DNA of 25,229 bases from JBBSTY01 sp038235385 (GCA_038235385.1 JBBSTY010000049.1:1-25229), one strand, 5' to 3'; numbered from the stretch's first letter, positions 7,393-15,915 are shown. Numbers and translations: made by a program. Notes: a model not told the origin generated them from the sequence alone.

Positions 7393-8783
7393 CGGCGATC
7401 CGCGAGCTCCGCGACCTCCCACAGGTCGAGGCGCTCGCCGCTTCGCTCTCGGGGGTGGCGCCGGACCGCGTCGTGCGCGCCGAGGCGCGTGAGGTGATCG
7501 ACCGTGCTCGTCGAGGCCTCCTCGCCGGCCGGACGACGAGCGCCGACGCACTCCGGGCCGGGCTGGCGTCGTCGGTGCTGGCCCGACAACCGATGGCCGC
7601 GGTCATCAACGCCACCGGGGTGCTGCTGCACACCAACCTCGGGCGGGCGCCGCTCGATCCGCTCGATGCCCGGGCGGACGGCCTGGGCGCCGTCCCCATC
7701 GAGCTGGCCCTCGACGACGGTCGTCGCCACCACCGCCTCGCGGGGCTCGAAGCCGACCTGTGCGAGCTCACCGGGGCGGGAGGCGCGCTCGTCGTCAACA
7801 ACAACGCGGCCGCGCTGCTCCTGGTGCTGAGCTCGTTGGCTTCGGGCGCCGAGGTGGTGGTGTCTCGGGGGCAGCTCGTCGAGATCGGCGGATCGTTCCG
7901 CGTCCCCGAGATCATCAGCGCAGGCGGCGCGGTGCTGCGGGAGGTGGGCACCACCAACCGCACCCACCTGCACGACTTCCGGGCCGCCATCGGTGACTCG
8001 ACGCGGGTGCTCCTCGAGGTGCACCCGTCGAACTTCGAGCAGGCGGGCTTCACCGCCGCCGTCGCCACCCGGGACCTGGCGTCGCTCGCGCACGAGCACG
8101 GGGTGGTGATGGTCCACGACATCGGGTCGGGGCTCGTCGATGCGCTCGTTCCCTGGTTGCCCGACGGGCTGCCGGACTGGCTCCGCCACGAGCCCGCTGC
8201 CCGCCAGGTGCTGGCCGCCGGGGCCGACCTGGTGACCTTCAGCGGCGACAAGCTGCTGGGCGGTCCGCAGGCCGGCATCATCTGCGGCGACCGTTCGCTG
8301 CTCGACACCATCCGCCGGCATCCCCTCGCTCGGGCGGTGCGCTTCGACAAGGTCCGGGCGGCGCACCTGCATGCCACGGTGCGGGCTCACCTCGATCGCA
8401 CGGCCGCGCGACGGGTGCCGTTCTGGAGGATGGCCACCACGGACCCCGACGTCCTGGAGCGTCGGGCGACGGATCTCGCCGGTGCACTGATCGCACGTGG
8501 CGTCGCCGCCGAGGCCGTCCCCGTCGCGGATCTCGCTGGTGCCGGGGCGGCCGCCACGCGGGCCATCGCCGGGTGGGGCGTGGCCGTCGCGTCCGTGGAC
8601 GGTCCCGACGCGCTGGCGACGGCGCTGCGACACGCGGCCCGGCCCGTGCTCGGGATCACCCGTGCCGACCGCGTCGTGCTCTCGCTGCGCACGGTCGCGC
8701 CCGAGGACGATCCGGTCGTCGCCGACGTCGTGCACGGGGTCCTCGCACCGGGCACGCGGACGGCGGACGAACCCGCGCCGTGA
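7389..8783 (+). CDS. selA: L-seryl-tRNA(Sec) selenium transferase
   Basis: SelA is a pyridoxal-phosphate enzyme that converts seryl-tRNA-Sec to selenocysteinyl-tRNA-Sec with selenophosphate. At 464 residues it matches the bacterial family. The N-terminal tRNA-binding region begins RELRDLPQVEALAAS. INATGVLLHTNLGRAPL and the NNNAAALLLVLSSLA region follow, then GQLVEIGGSFRVPEI and LLEVHPSNFEQAGF. The PLP-binding lysine is Lys288 in SGDKLLGGPQAG. The GTG at 7389 overlaps the selD stop (GTGA), giving translational coupling, and the stop overlaps the selB GTG in the same way. The internal RXXPFWRMA motif is also typical. No abnormal features are seen. Confidence 0.96.
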   Translation: MTAIRELRDLPQVEALAASLSGVAPDRVVRAEAREVIDRARRGLLAGRTTSADALRAGLASSVLARQPMAAVINATGVLLHTNLGRAPLDPLDARADGLGAVPIELALDDGRRHHRLAGLEADLCELTGAGGALVVNNNAAALLLVLSSLASGAEVVVSRGQLVEIGGSFRVPEIISAGGAVLREVGTTNRTHLHDFRAAIGDSTRVLLEVHPSNFEQAGFTAAVATRDLASLAHEHGVVMVHDIGSGLVDALVPWLPDGLPDWLRHEPAARQVLAAGADLVTFSGDKLLGGPQAGIICGDRSLLDTIRRHPLARAVRFDKVRAAHLHATVRAHLDRTAARRVPFWRMATTDPDVLERRATDLAGALIARGVAAEAVPVADLAGAGAAATRAIAGWGVAVASVDGPDALATALRHAARPVLGITRADRVVLSLRTVAPEDDPVVADVVHGVLAPGTRTADEPAP

Positions 8784-10669
8784 TCGTCGCGACCGCCGGC
8801 CACGTCGACCACGGCAAGTCGACGCTGGTCCGGCTCCTCACCGGCACCGACCCCGACCGGTGGGAGGAGGAGAAGCGGCGGGGTCTCACCATCGATCTCG
8901 GTTTCGCGCAGCTGCGCCGTGGCCGGGTCGATCTCGGCTTCGTGGATGTTCCCGGTCACCGGCGCTACCTGGCGAACATGCTCGCCGGGTGCGGCGCGGT
9001 CGACCTCGCTCTGCTGGTGGTGTCGGCACGCGAGGGGTGGATGCCCCAGACCGAGGAGCACAGCCAGATCCTCGACCTCCTCGGGGTCGACCACGGCGTG
9101 GTGGCGCTCACCCACGCCGACCTGGTCGATCCCGACGTCGTGGCCCGTCGAACCGACGAGATCGCCACGCGCCTCTCGGGGACCGGGCTCGCCGACGCTC
9201 CCGTCGTGGCGACCGCGCCGGATCGACCATCGAGCATCGACGAGCTGGCTCGCGTCCTGGTCGGCATCGGCGCTGGCCTGGTCACGACCGGCGCCACCAC
9301 GGATGGCCGAGCGACGCCGAGCGACGCCGAGGGCGACCGTCCGCGTCTGTGGATCGACCGGTCCTTCACCGTTGCCGGCACGGGGAGGGTGGTCACCGGG
9401 ACCCTCACGGGAGGCTCGGTCCGTCCCGGCGACGATCTCCATCTCGTCCACGGCTCCGGATCGACGCCCGCTCGGGTGCGCACCGTGCACGCCTTCGGCG
9501 AACCGACCGCGCTTGCGCGCTCGGGGAACCGGGTGGGCATCGGCATCGCCGGCTCGAAGGTGGATCCCCGGCGGGGTTGGGCCCTCGCTCGGCCCGACGA
9601 CTGGTCGGGCGGGCGCCGGTGGCGGGTGGTCATCCGCCCGGTTCGTTCCTGGGACGGTCCGATCCCGGCCCGCGGCGGGTACCAGGTGTTCGTCGGGACG
9701 GCGCGGTCGGCCGCGCAGCTCCGCTACGGCGACGCCGATGAGGAGGTCCCGGCTGGGAGCGGAGCAGCCGAACGCGCGGTGCTGGCCCGCCTGCACCTCG
9801 CCGAGCCGATCGCGCCGATCAGCATCGGCGATCGGTTCGTCCTCCGCGACGAAGGTGGCGACCTCACCATCGGCGGCGGCACGATCCTCGCCGTCGACGC
9901 CGAGCGGACCGACTACCGATCCGCGGACCTGATCGAACGATGGCACGCGCTCGACACCCAGCGCGGTGCCGGAGGTTCGGGTTCGTCCACCTCCTTCGTC
10001 TCGTTGGCCGGGGTGCTGGTCGACCAGGCCGGAGGGGCGATCGCCGTCCCGGAGCTGGCGCGCCAGGTCGGACCGTTCCCCGACGATGTCGGTCGCCGGT
10101 GGGGCACCGATCACCTCCGAGAAGTCGCCGGCGTGGTGGTGAGCGCCCCGGCGCTCGAACGCCGGGAGCGGGCGCTGGCGGCGGCGCTCGATGGGTCCGA
10201 GATCGCCCCGGTCCCGTCCGACGCCCTCGGTGTCGTCGCTGCTCACCGCCTCGCCGATCGGGGCGACGCCGAGATCCGCGGCGACCTGGTGGCCCGACCC
10301 GGTGCGCGCTCGCACCGCGCCGAGCTCGTCGTCGCCCTGGCGGCGCTGAGCCAGGCGATCGACGCCGCCGACCTCCCCCTCAGCAAGCCCGACGATCTGC
10401 GCGACGCCACCGGGTTCGGCTCCCGTCCGCAGAAGGACCTGGTGCGTACGGGCGAGCTCGTCGCCGTCGGGCCGTTCCTCACCACCCGCCGATGCTTCGA
10501 CGAGCTCCGGGCCTCGGTGGCCGACACGCTGGCCGACGGTCCCCGGACCGCGTCCGAGCTGCGCACCGCGCTCGGTCTGTCCCGGCGTCTGGCGCTCCCC
10601 CTCCTCGAGACCCTCGATGCGCTCGGTGCCACCCGTCGCGACGGCGACCTCCGGACCTGGACCGGCTGA
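8780..10669 (+). CDS. selB: Selenocysteine-specific translation elongation factor
   Basis: SelB is the EF-Tu-like GTPase that carries Sec-tRNA to UGA codons followed by a SECIS hairpin. The 629 residues show G1 GHVDHGKS (7-14), the G2 segment RRGLTIDLGF, G3 DVPGH (56-60), beta-barrel domains II and III (SFTVAGTGRVVTGTLTGG, RDEGGDLTIGGG), and a C-terminal winged-helix region for SECIS binding (about 430-629, ending in two DELR/SELRTALGL helices). The G4 motif is THAD (111-114), whereas SelB usually has TKAD or NKxD; the lysine that stacks on guanine is His112. Translation is coupled to selA through GTGA. A hairpin follows the stop. Confidence 0.95.
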   Translation: MIVATAGHVDHGKSTLVRLLTGTDPDRWEEEKRRGLTIDLGFAQLRRGRVDLGFVDVPGHRRYLANMLAGCGAVDLALLVVSAREGWMPQTEEHSQILDLLGVDHGVVALTHADLVDPDVVARRTDEIATRLSGTGLADAPVVATAPDRPSSIDELARVLVGIGAGLVTTGATTDGRATPSDAEGDRPRLWIDRSFTVAGTGRVVTGTLTGGSVRPGDDLHLVHGSGSTPARVRTVHAFGEPTALARSGNRVGIGIAGSKVDPRRGWALARPDDWSGGRRWRVVIRPVRSWDGPIPARGGYQVFVGTARSAAQLRYGDADEEVPAGSGAAERAVLARLHLAEPIAPISIGDRFVLRDEGGDLTIGGGTILAVDAERTDYRSADLIERWHALDTQRGAGGSGSSTSFVSLAGVLVDQAGGAIAVPELARQVGPFPDDVGRRWGTDHLREVAGVVVSAPALERRERALAAALDGSEIAPVPSDALGVVAAHRLADRGDAEIRGDLVARPGARSHRAELVVALAALSQAIDAADLPLSKPDDLRDATGFGSRPQKDLVRTGELVAVGPFLTTRRCFDELRASVADTLADGPRTASELRTALGLSRRLALPLLETLDALGATRRDGDLRTWTG

Positions 10670-10678
10670 TCGCGTTCT

Positions 10679-10701
10679 CGGCGCCGGACCAGTGGGCGCC
10701 G
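10679..10701 (+). terminator. Hairpin after selB, possible end of the sel operon
   Basis: A 7-bp perfect stem, CGGCGCC (10679-10685) with GGCGCCG (10695-10701), and a 9-base loop begin 9 bases after the selB stop. There is no T-run, so the call rests on position and stem strength. Confidence 0.35.
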
Positions 10702-10751
10702 TGGCTCGTGTGGTAGCCAGAAGGTCCCGGGTACCGGAAGCAGGTGCGGAC

Positions 10752-11681
10752 ATGACGCAGACCCACGGGACCGATGCGAACCGCTCGGCGCGAGGCCGGG
10801 TGAGCGAGGTGACGGCGACGGTCGACCGAATCGCCGGCCGGGCCGGACCCGTGGCGGCGCGGTGGCTGCTCGGCCTGATGTGGCTCTCGAACGTCAACTG
10901 GAAGGTCCCGCCGAACTTCGGCGGTCTCCTCAACTACGTCCAGGCCGGCGTCGACCACCCGGTGCTGCCCGGATCGGCGTGGGTGTTCGAGCACCTCGTG
11001 TTGGCCCACCTCACGCCGTTCGGGTACCTCACCATGCTCGTCGAGGTCGGTGTCGGGGCGCTGCTCCTGTCCGGCCGGTACCTGCGGGTCGCCGCTGTGG
11101 TGAGCGCGGTGCAGGCCTTCGCCATCGGCCTCGCCGTCGCCAACGCGCCCGACGAGTGGTACTGGTCGTACCTCTTGATGACCGGCCTGAGCATCGCCGT
11201 GTTGGCCATGGCGCCCCGCGATCGGCCGACTTCGGCACGCACCATCGGCATCGTCGTCGCCCTCGCCGGGGTCGTCACCGCCATCAACAACGCCGGCGGT
11301 GGGTTCGGAGGCGACGACAACATGACCCGGTCGCTGTTCACCGGCAGCAACGACATCCCCGACGAGTTCGGCAACTCGGTGTTCCCGGGCTCGGTCGCGC
11401 TCGGGCTGGCCTTCGTCGTCGTCGGCGTCGCCGCGTGGTTCCTCGCCGGGGCCAGCATCCAGGTTCGTCGGGTGGCCGGCATCGCCACGATCGTGGTGTC
11501 GGTCGTGCTGCTGCTCACCTACCACGCCGATCCGAGCACCTTGGTCATCGGTCTCGGGTCACGTGCCGTCCACTGCGGGATGCTGGCCGCCGTCGGCCTC
11601 GCTCTGTTGCCTCGCACGTCGCAGGAGAAGCGGCAGGACGAGGCTCGGTCATCCGCGCCGTCGGTCCCTCCGGTCCGGTGA
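10752..11681 (+). CDS. DoxX/DoxD-like integral membrane protein
   Basis: A 309-residue protein with a short cytosolic N-terminus, then an RWLLGLMWLSNVNWKVPPNFGG segment resembling the start of DoxX/DoxD (thiosulfate:quinone oxidoreductase-type) membrane subunits. About seven or eight hydrophobic helices follow, including YLTMLVEVGVGALLLSG, SYLLMTGLSIAVLAMA and ALGLAFVVVGVAAWFLAGA, and the final RAVHCGMLAAVGLALLP. An extracytoplasmic Gly/Asn/Asp-rich loop (NNAGGGFGGDDNMTRS) lies in the middle. DoxX-like proteins act in redox or oxidative-stress complexes; the role here is unknown. The ATG at 10752 is preceded by GGAAGCAGG. Its stop overlaps the GTG of the next gene, so the two are probably coexpressed. 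Confidence 0.65.
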   Translation: MTQTHGTDANRSARGRVSEVTATVDRIAGRAGPVAARWLLGLMWLSNVNWKVPPNFGGLLNYVQAGVDHPVLPGSAWVFEHLVLAHLTPFGYLTMLVEVGVGALLLSGRYLRVAAVVSAVQAFAIGLAVANAPDEWYWSYLLMTGLSIAVLAMAPRDRPTSARTIGIVVALAGVVTAINNAGGGFGGDDNMTRSLFTGSNDIPDEFGNSVFPGSVALGLAFVVVGVAAWFLAGASIQVRRVAGIATIVVSVVLLLTYHADPSTLVIGLGSRAVHCGMLAAVGLALLPRTSQEKRQDEARSSAPSVPPVR

Positions 11682-12358
11682 GCCGACCGGCGAACCGACC
11701 GGCAACTCGACCGGCAACTCGACCGGTGAGCCGATCCTCCTTCGGTCTCGGCGCGTTGGCCGTGCTGATCGTCGCGTGGCTGGTGGCAACCGGCTGCGGA
11801 TCGACCGACGACCCATCGTCGTCGTCGGGCTCGCCGCGCTCATCCGGCGACGCGCCGCCCGCCGCACCGGATCCGTCGGCGGCATCGTCGCCGGACACGG
11901 CGCCGGTCGATCGTGGATCGTCGATCTTCCTGCTCACGTCGCTTGCGTTCAGCGACGGCGACCCGATCCCGGTTCGCTACGCCTGCGCCAACCTGGGCGG
12001 CGAGGCGGCGTCGCCGCCGCTGACCTGGGAGGGCGTGCCCGCCGGAGCGACGACGCTCGTGCTGGTCGTGCACGATCCCGATGCGCCGGTGCCGGGTGGC
12101 TTCACGCACCTCGTCGCCCGGTTCCCGGTCGACACCACGGGCGTCGACGATGGCGCGAACGAGCGCGCCGACAGCCCCATGGCGTCGTGGGTCGGTCCGT
12201 GCCCACCGTCGGGCCAGCACCGCTACACGTTCACGCTCTACGCCTTCGGCGACGACGTCGAGATCCCGACGAACCCGACCAAGGCGGCGATCGACGCCGT
12301 CGCCACCCAGGCGCTCGCCACCTCGGAGCTCACCGGCGTCTTCGACAAGGAGAACTGA
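11678..12358 (+). CDS. PEBP-family (YbhB/YbcL-like) lipoprotein
   Basis: A 226-residue protein. An Arg/Pro-rich n-region precedes a hydrophobic stretch (LGALAVLIVAWLVA) that ends in TGC, a plausible lipobox with the lipidated Cys. A Ser/Pro/Asp linker follows, then a phosphatidylethanolamine-binding-protein domain. The PEBP signals are PPLTWEGVPAGATTLVLVVHDPDAP, GGFTHLVARFPVD and GPCPPSGQHRYTFTLYAF. This is the bacterial YbhB/YbcL type, with the DPDAP and GxHRY elements that line the ligand pocket. Its ligand is unknown. The GTG at 11678 overlaps the previous stop (GTGA); a GTG at 11726 would give a shorter n-region. It ends 10 bp from the convergent SCO6745-like gene. Confidence 0.82.
   Translation: MSRPANRPATRPATRPVSRSSFGLGALAVLIVAWLVATGCGSTDDPSSSSGSPRSSGDAPPAAPDPSAASSPDTAPVDRGSSIFLLTSLAFSDGDPIPVRYACANLGGEAASPPLTWEGVPAGATTLVLVVHDPDAPVPGGFTHLVARFPVDTTGVDDGANERADSPMASWVGPCPPSGQHRYTFTLYAFGDDVEIPTNPTKAAIDAVATQALATSELTGVFDKEN
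11684..11731. repeat. Four 12-bp tandem units encoding the lipoprotein n-region
   Basis: Units start with CGACCGG at 11684, 11696, 11708 and 11720. Copies two and three are identical. They encode RPAN, RPAT, RPAT and RPVS, so copy-number change would alter the length of the positively charged n-region in steps of four residues without a frameshift. The repeat lies between the two candidate GTG starts. Confidence 0.8.
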
Positions 12359-12368
12359 GCGATCGGCG

Positions 12369-13259
12369 TCAGTGGTCCCGGGCCGCAGGCATCCACTGCG
12401 GGCCGGCTGTCTCGTCGATGCGCGCCACCAGGCGCGCGCCGACCGGCTCGACCAGCTCCACGAAGCGGTGAACGGTGCGCTCGCCGAGCGGACGCCAGCT
12501 CGCCTCGGTGAGCTGATCGGTGCGGGCCTCGATCCTGGCCCGGAACTCGAGCCCGCGGGCATCGACCTTCCCGTCCGTCGCCAACCCCCGCGCGGCGAGC
12601 GACGCCATGGCCGCATCGATGGCGGCGTCATCCGCGCCGCGCGACCGCGGGATCCAGCCGCCGTAGTCGCGCTGGGCGTCGTCGAGGATGCCGGCCTCGA
12701 CCGGCGCGATCCCCTCGGCGGCGAGGACGGCGAAGTGGGTGTCGCCCCGCCACTCGCGGATGCAGTTGACGGCCAGCCAGGCCGACACCAGGGGGTCGTC
12801 CGGGCGGGGCATCTCGCGGTGGGCGGCGAACAGCACCCGACCCGAGGACACCAGCCCGTCGGCGGCCGCCCACAGCGGCTCGGCGAGCGACTCGAGGTCG
12901 TCCACGATCTCGGGCACGTACGTCCGCAGCCCGTGACCGATCGCCTCGTTGCGGGCGTCGAAGATCGCCGCGGCGGTGGTGTGGGCCAGGCCGGCCTCGA
13001 CGCAGAGCTGGATGAAGCCCGGGTGGATCGTCCCGAAGGCGGCGGCGACCGCCTGGTGCCCGGCCGGCAGCAACGGCGCGCCACGGGTGTTGATGTAGTA
13101 GCCGAAGCCCTCGGGCACGCCGAGCGCGGCGTACCGCTCGATGGCCACGGGGTCCCAGAACGTCCACCCCACGAGCCGGTGCGACGCCAACGCGGCCCGC
13201 GCACTGAGCGCCTGCCAGTCGACGGTCACGTCCTCGGCTCCTGGCGTGTCGGTTGCCAT
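12369..13259 (-). CDS. SCO6745-family protein (uncharacterised)
   Basis: A 296-residue protein resembling the actinobacterial family named after SCO6745. The N-terminal half has HRLVGWTFWDPVAIERYAALGVPEGFGYYINTR-like features (an H..VGWTF, then GFGYY), followed by RGAPLLPAGHQAVAAAFGTIHPGF, a long helical middle, and a C-terminal region rich in REW, ARGL and EFR helices with HRFVELVEPVGARL near the end. Family members are all-helical and of unknown biochemical function. I recognise the pattern from memory, not from a search. The ATG at 13259 has AAGGCGAGG a few bases upstream. Its 5' flank holds a GAACAC hexanucleotide array. Confidence 0.6.
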   Translation of the reverse strand: MATDTPGAEDVTVDWQALSARAALASHRLVGWTFWDPVAIERYAALGVPEGFGYYINTRGAPLLPAGHQAVAAAFGTIHPGFIQLCVEAGLAHTTAAAIFDARNEAIGHGLRTYVPEIVDDLESLAEPLWAAADGLVSSGRVLFAAHREMPRPDDPLVSAWLAVNCIREWRGDTHFAVLAAEGIAPVEAGILDDAQRDYGGWIPRSRGADDAAIDAAMASLAARGLATDGKVDARGLEFRARIEARTDQLTEASWRPLGERTVHRFVELVEPVGARLVARIDETAGPQWMPAARDH

Positions 13260-13301
13260 GGTCCTCGCCTTGGTCCTCGTCCGGTCCTCGGCCTCGTGCC
13301 C

Positions 13302-13368
<67 letters not shown>

Positions 13369-13401
13369 ATCCGTCGAGCGTACGACGGCCGGCCGGTTCG
13401 G

Positions 13402-15336
13402 TCAGGGCTCCTCGCCGTGCTCGATCAGGCACCGGTCGAACGCCTCGAGGAGGTCGTCGCCGCTTTCGGCTCCGGACGAGTCGATCGAGCCGAAGACCTC
13501 GTCGAGGCAGATCGAGTACGCATCGTCGCCGGCGGGCATCGGAGCGGTTCCAGGGGTGCCGGGCCTCGGGACGGTGCCGGGAGGTCCAGGCCTCGGGGTC
13601 GTGCCGGGCTTCGGGATGGTGGCGCGTGGGCCGGGGATCGGGGTCGTGCCGGGCATCGGGGTGGTGCCGGGGGTGGGGATCGCCTCGCCGACCGGCTCGA
13701 AGCGTGAGGACGATGTGGACAACCAGCCATCGAACGATTCGAAGAACGCGTCGATGTCGGAGCCCTCGATGCCCCGGAGCGCCGCGAGGAGCGAGTCGGC
13801 GACGGAGCGGACCGGGCTGACGTACCAGCGACCCTCGACCTCGACCACGGTGACCGACTGTCCGAACGTGGCATCGCGACCGAAGGGGGTGGGCGTGATC
13901 GGACCGAGCTCGTCGGTCAGGTCGTCGACCTCCTCGCCGTCCTCGGTGACCGTGATGCGGCCGTCGGTGCACGTCTCGGCCCGGGTGGTCGTGGGTTCGG
14001 CCGGCTCGGGATCGCGGTACCGACCCGGGTCGGAACCGACCGGGGCGAACCGCTCGAACCCCGGCTGGGTGATCTCCATGACCGTGCAATCGCCGTCCCA
14101 GGCGTAGTGCACGTGCGTGTCGTCGGCGCTGCCGGTGACGTCGAGGGCATCGATGGTCACCTGGCGGGTGGTGCCATCGCCCTCGCTGTGCAGGTCCAGT
14201 CGGTCGAGCTGCGCGGCGTAGCCCTCGTTGCGGGCGTCGTTCGCCGCGTCGTTCGCGTCGTCGAGCACGAGCGGGACGTAGTCGTAGAGCACGCGCATCT
14301 CGTCCGGGGGGAGGTGGCCGATGGCGCGGCCGAGGTCGAGGTCGAGCCCCGCCTGGACGAGTCCGCGGACCGCGCCTTCGGGGGTGTCGGAGCCGATGGG
14401 TCGGATGCCCCCGGCCCCGAACGACGGGACGGGGGCATCGCCGCGTGCAGCTTCGGCGATGGAGTAGAAGAGGCTCACGTGCCAGCCGCCGTCCTCCTCG
14501 ATGGCGACCAGCTCGAGGTCGGCGTCGGCCAGCGCCTGGCGGTCGGTCTCGGCCTGGATGTCGATGGGATCGCCGCCGTTGCGCTCGGCGAGCTCCTGCG
14601 TGCGCGGCCCGATCGGCACCTCGTCGGGGATCACGGTGCCGGTGATCGTCCCGCCGGTCACCCGCACCTTGGTGACGCCCGCTCCGAGGGGCGTCGATTG
14701 CAGCGTGAGCCCATCGACCTCGATGTCGGCGCCGGGCACGTCGTCGAGGGCGAACGATTCGAGCACGCCGAGCCGCTGGAGCTCGCCCACCGTCTCGACC
14801 ATGGGATCGAGGAGGACTTCACGCTCGCTCGGCGGGAGCGACTCCATGACCCCGAGTGCGTCTTCGTGGCTGATGGCGTCGAACAGCTGCTCGACCGCTT
14901 CGTCGGCCGATCCGGCGCCGTCCGGTCGGGTGAGGGCGACGACCGCGAAGGTGCTGGCGGCGAGCACCGCGGTGACGCTCAGGACGGCCAGCGCGGCGCG
15001 CGACCGAACCTTGGTTTTCGGTGTGCCGGGCGGGGGAGGCGGCGCCGAGTCCGGGCCGGCGTAGGCGGGCAGGAGCGGAGCGGACCATGGGCCCGGGGGC
15101 GGCGGCGGTGCGGCGGAGGGAACGGGTGCCATCGATGGTGGTGGTGCGGCTGACGGACCGGCGGTCGGGGGGGCCGCGGGGCGGGCCCAGGTGCGCGGAT
15201 CGACGGCGGAGGTGGGCGGCCCCGGAGGGAGGACCCAGGTGGACGGGTCGGCGGTCGGGGCGCGATCGAACCCACCGGCGGTCGACGCGTCGGGACCGAC
15301 GTTGCCGGTGTCGTCGGCATCGCTGCTGTCGTTCAT
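13402..15336 (-). CDS. Proline-rich, single-pass membrane-anchored protein of unknown function
   Basis: A 644-residue protein with four parts. Residues 1-105 are cytosolic, disordered and Pro-rich (PPPPPG, PPTAGPSAAPPP). One membrane helix, AALAVLSVTAVLAASTFAVV, lies at about 110-135. An extracytoplasmic region follows with two similar segments: EAVEQLFDAISHEDALGVMESLPPSER and EGAVRGLVQAGLDLDLGRAIGHLPPDEM, both a short helix pair ending in LPP-E. A C-terminal region holds a PG-rich linker (PGTTPMPGTTPIPG) and a last acidic helix with two Cys. The ATG at 15336 has GGAGG 8 bases upstream. The layout suggests envelope sensing or anchoring; the family is not recognised. Confidence 0.8.
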   Translation of the reverse strand: MNDSSDADDTGNVGPDASTAGGFDRAPTADPSTWVLPPGPPTSAVDPRTWARPAAPPTAGPSAAPPPSMAPVPSAAPPPPPGPWSAPLLPAYAGPDSAPPPPPGTPKTKVRSRAALAVLSVTAVLAASTFAVVALTRPDGAGSADEAVEQLFDAISHEDALGVMESLPPSEREVLLDPMVETVGELQRLGVLESFALDDVPGADIEVDGLTLQSTPLGAGVTKVRVTGGTITGTVIPDEVPIGPRTQELAERNGGDPIDIQAETDRQALADADLELVAIEEDGGWHVSLFYSIAEAARGDAPVPSFGAGGIRPIGSDTPEGAVRGLVQAGLDLDLGRAIGHLPPDEMRVLYDYVPLVLDDANDAANDARNEGYAAQLDRLDLHSEGDGTTRQVTIDALDVTGSADDTHVHYAWDGDCTVMEITQPGFERFAPVGSDPGRYRDPEPAEPTTTRAETCTDGRITVTEDGEEVDDLTDELGPITPTPFGRDATFGQSVTVVEVEGRWYVSPVRSVADSLLAALRGIEGSDIDAFFESFDGWLSTSSSRFEPVGEAIPTPGTTPMPGTTPIPGPRATIPKPGTTPRPGPPGTVPRPGTPGTAPMPAGDDAYSICLDEVFGSIDSSGAESGDDLLEAFDRCLIEHGEEP

Positions 15337-15443
15337 GGGGATCCTCCGCCCGTCGATGACGCCCACCCGGTGGCGCCGCGCCGCGGGCCACGCCCGCGGG
15401 TGGTGGCGATGGTAGGCGACTGGTCGTCCATGCACCGACGACG

Positions 15444-15466
15444 GTCGGCCGGTTCAGCCGGCCGAC
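15444..15466 (-). terminator. Strong hairpin across the stop codon of the small membrane protein gene
   Basis: A perfect 9-bp stem, GTCGGCCGG (15444-15452) with CCGGCCGAC (15458-15466), and a 5-base loop include the stop codon (15454-15456). No T-run is present. It could terminate transcription or limit read-through into the large membrane protein gene 118 bp downstream. Confidence 0.45.
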
Positions 15467-15915
15467 GCCGGGCTCGCTGGCGGCCCTCGGCGACGGTCGA
15501 TCGAGGTCACGACCGCGCCGATCAGCACGATCGCGGCGCCGGTGATGCTCACCAGCGGCCCGGAACCGGGAGTGGGCGCGACCGCCAGGACGACGACGGC
15601 GATGGTGGCGACGATGGCCGACAGGCCCAGGCCGACGATGGCTGCTGCTCGCCGACGGTGCACCGTCACCAGCACGACGACCGCAGCCGCAACGAGCGGG
15701 ACGAGGTACCAGATCCGCAGCGCGCCGGGCCCGGCGTCGCCGTCGCCGATCCCGAGGCGATCGGCGGTGCGCACCATGGCGAAGCTGCTCCGCCCCGTTC
15801 CACCGCTCCACACCCACGGGAGGAACGCGCCCAGCACGACGGTGGCGACGCCGACCAACAGCGCAGCCGACGATGCGTGCGCCGGGAGCTCCCACGTGCG
15901 TTCGTCGCTCGCCAC
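15454..15915 (-). CDS. Small four-helix membrane protein, unknown function
   Basis: A 153-residue protein with four hydrophobic segments: SAALLVGVATVVLGAFLPWVW, then a 30-residue extracytoplasmic loop; IWYLVPLVAAAVVVLVTV; AAAIVGLGLSAIVATIAVVVLAV; and PLVSITGAAIVLIGAVVTSI. The C-terminus ends RRRGPPASPASAG. The FLPWVW after the first helix and the loop resemble small actinobacterial membrane proteins of unknown role. The GTG start at 15915 is preceded by TACCCT, leaving 6 bases, which fits a leaderless message. It lies upstream of and on the same strand as the large proline-rich membrane protein, so a joint envelope function is possible but not shown. Confidence 0.72.
   Translation of the reverse strand: MASDERTWELPAHASSAALLVGVATVVLGAFLPWVWSGGTGRSSFAMVRTADRLGIGDGDAGPGALRIWYLVPLVAAAVVVLVTVHRRRAAAIVGLGLSAIVATIAVVVLAVAPTPGSGPLVSITGAAIVLIGAVVTSIDRRRGPPASPASAG

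Noticed and set aside
8387..10933. 848-codon minus-strand frame over selB
   Set aside because: SelB on the plus strand has clear GTPase motifs; the opposite frame has no domain or start signal.
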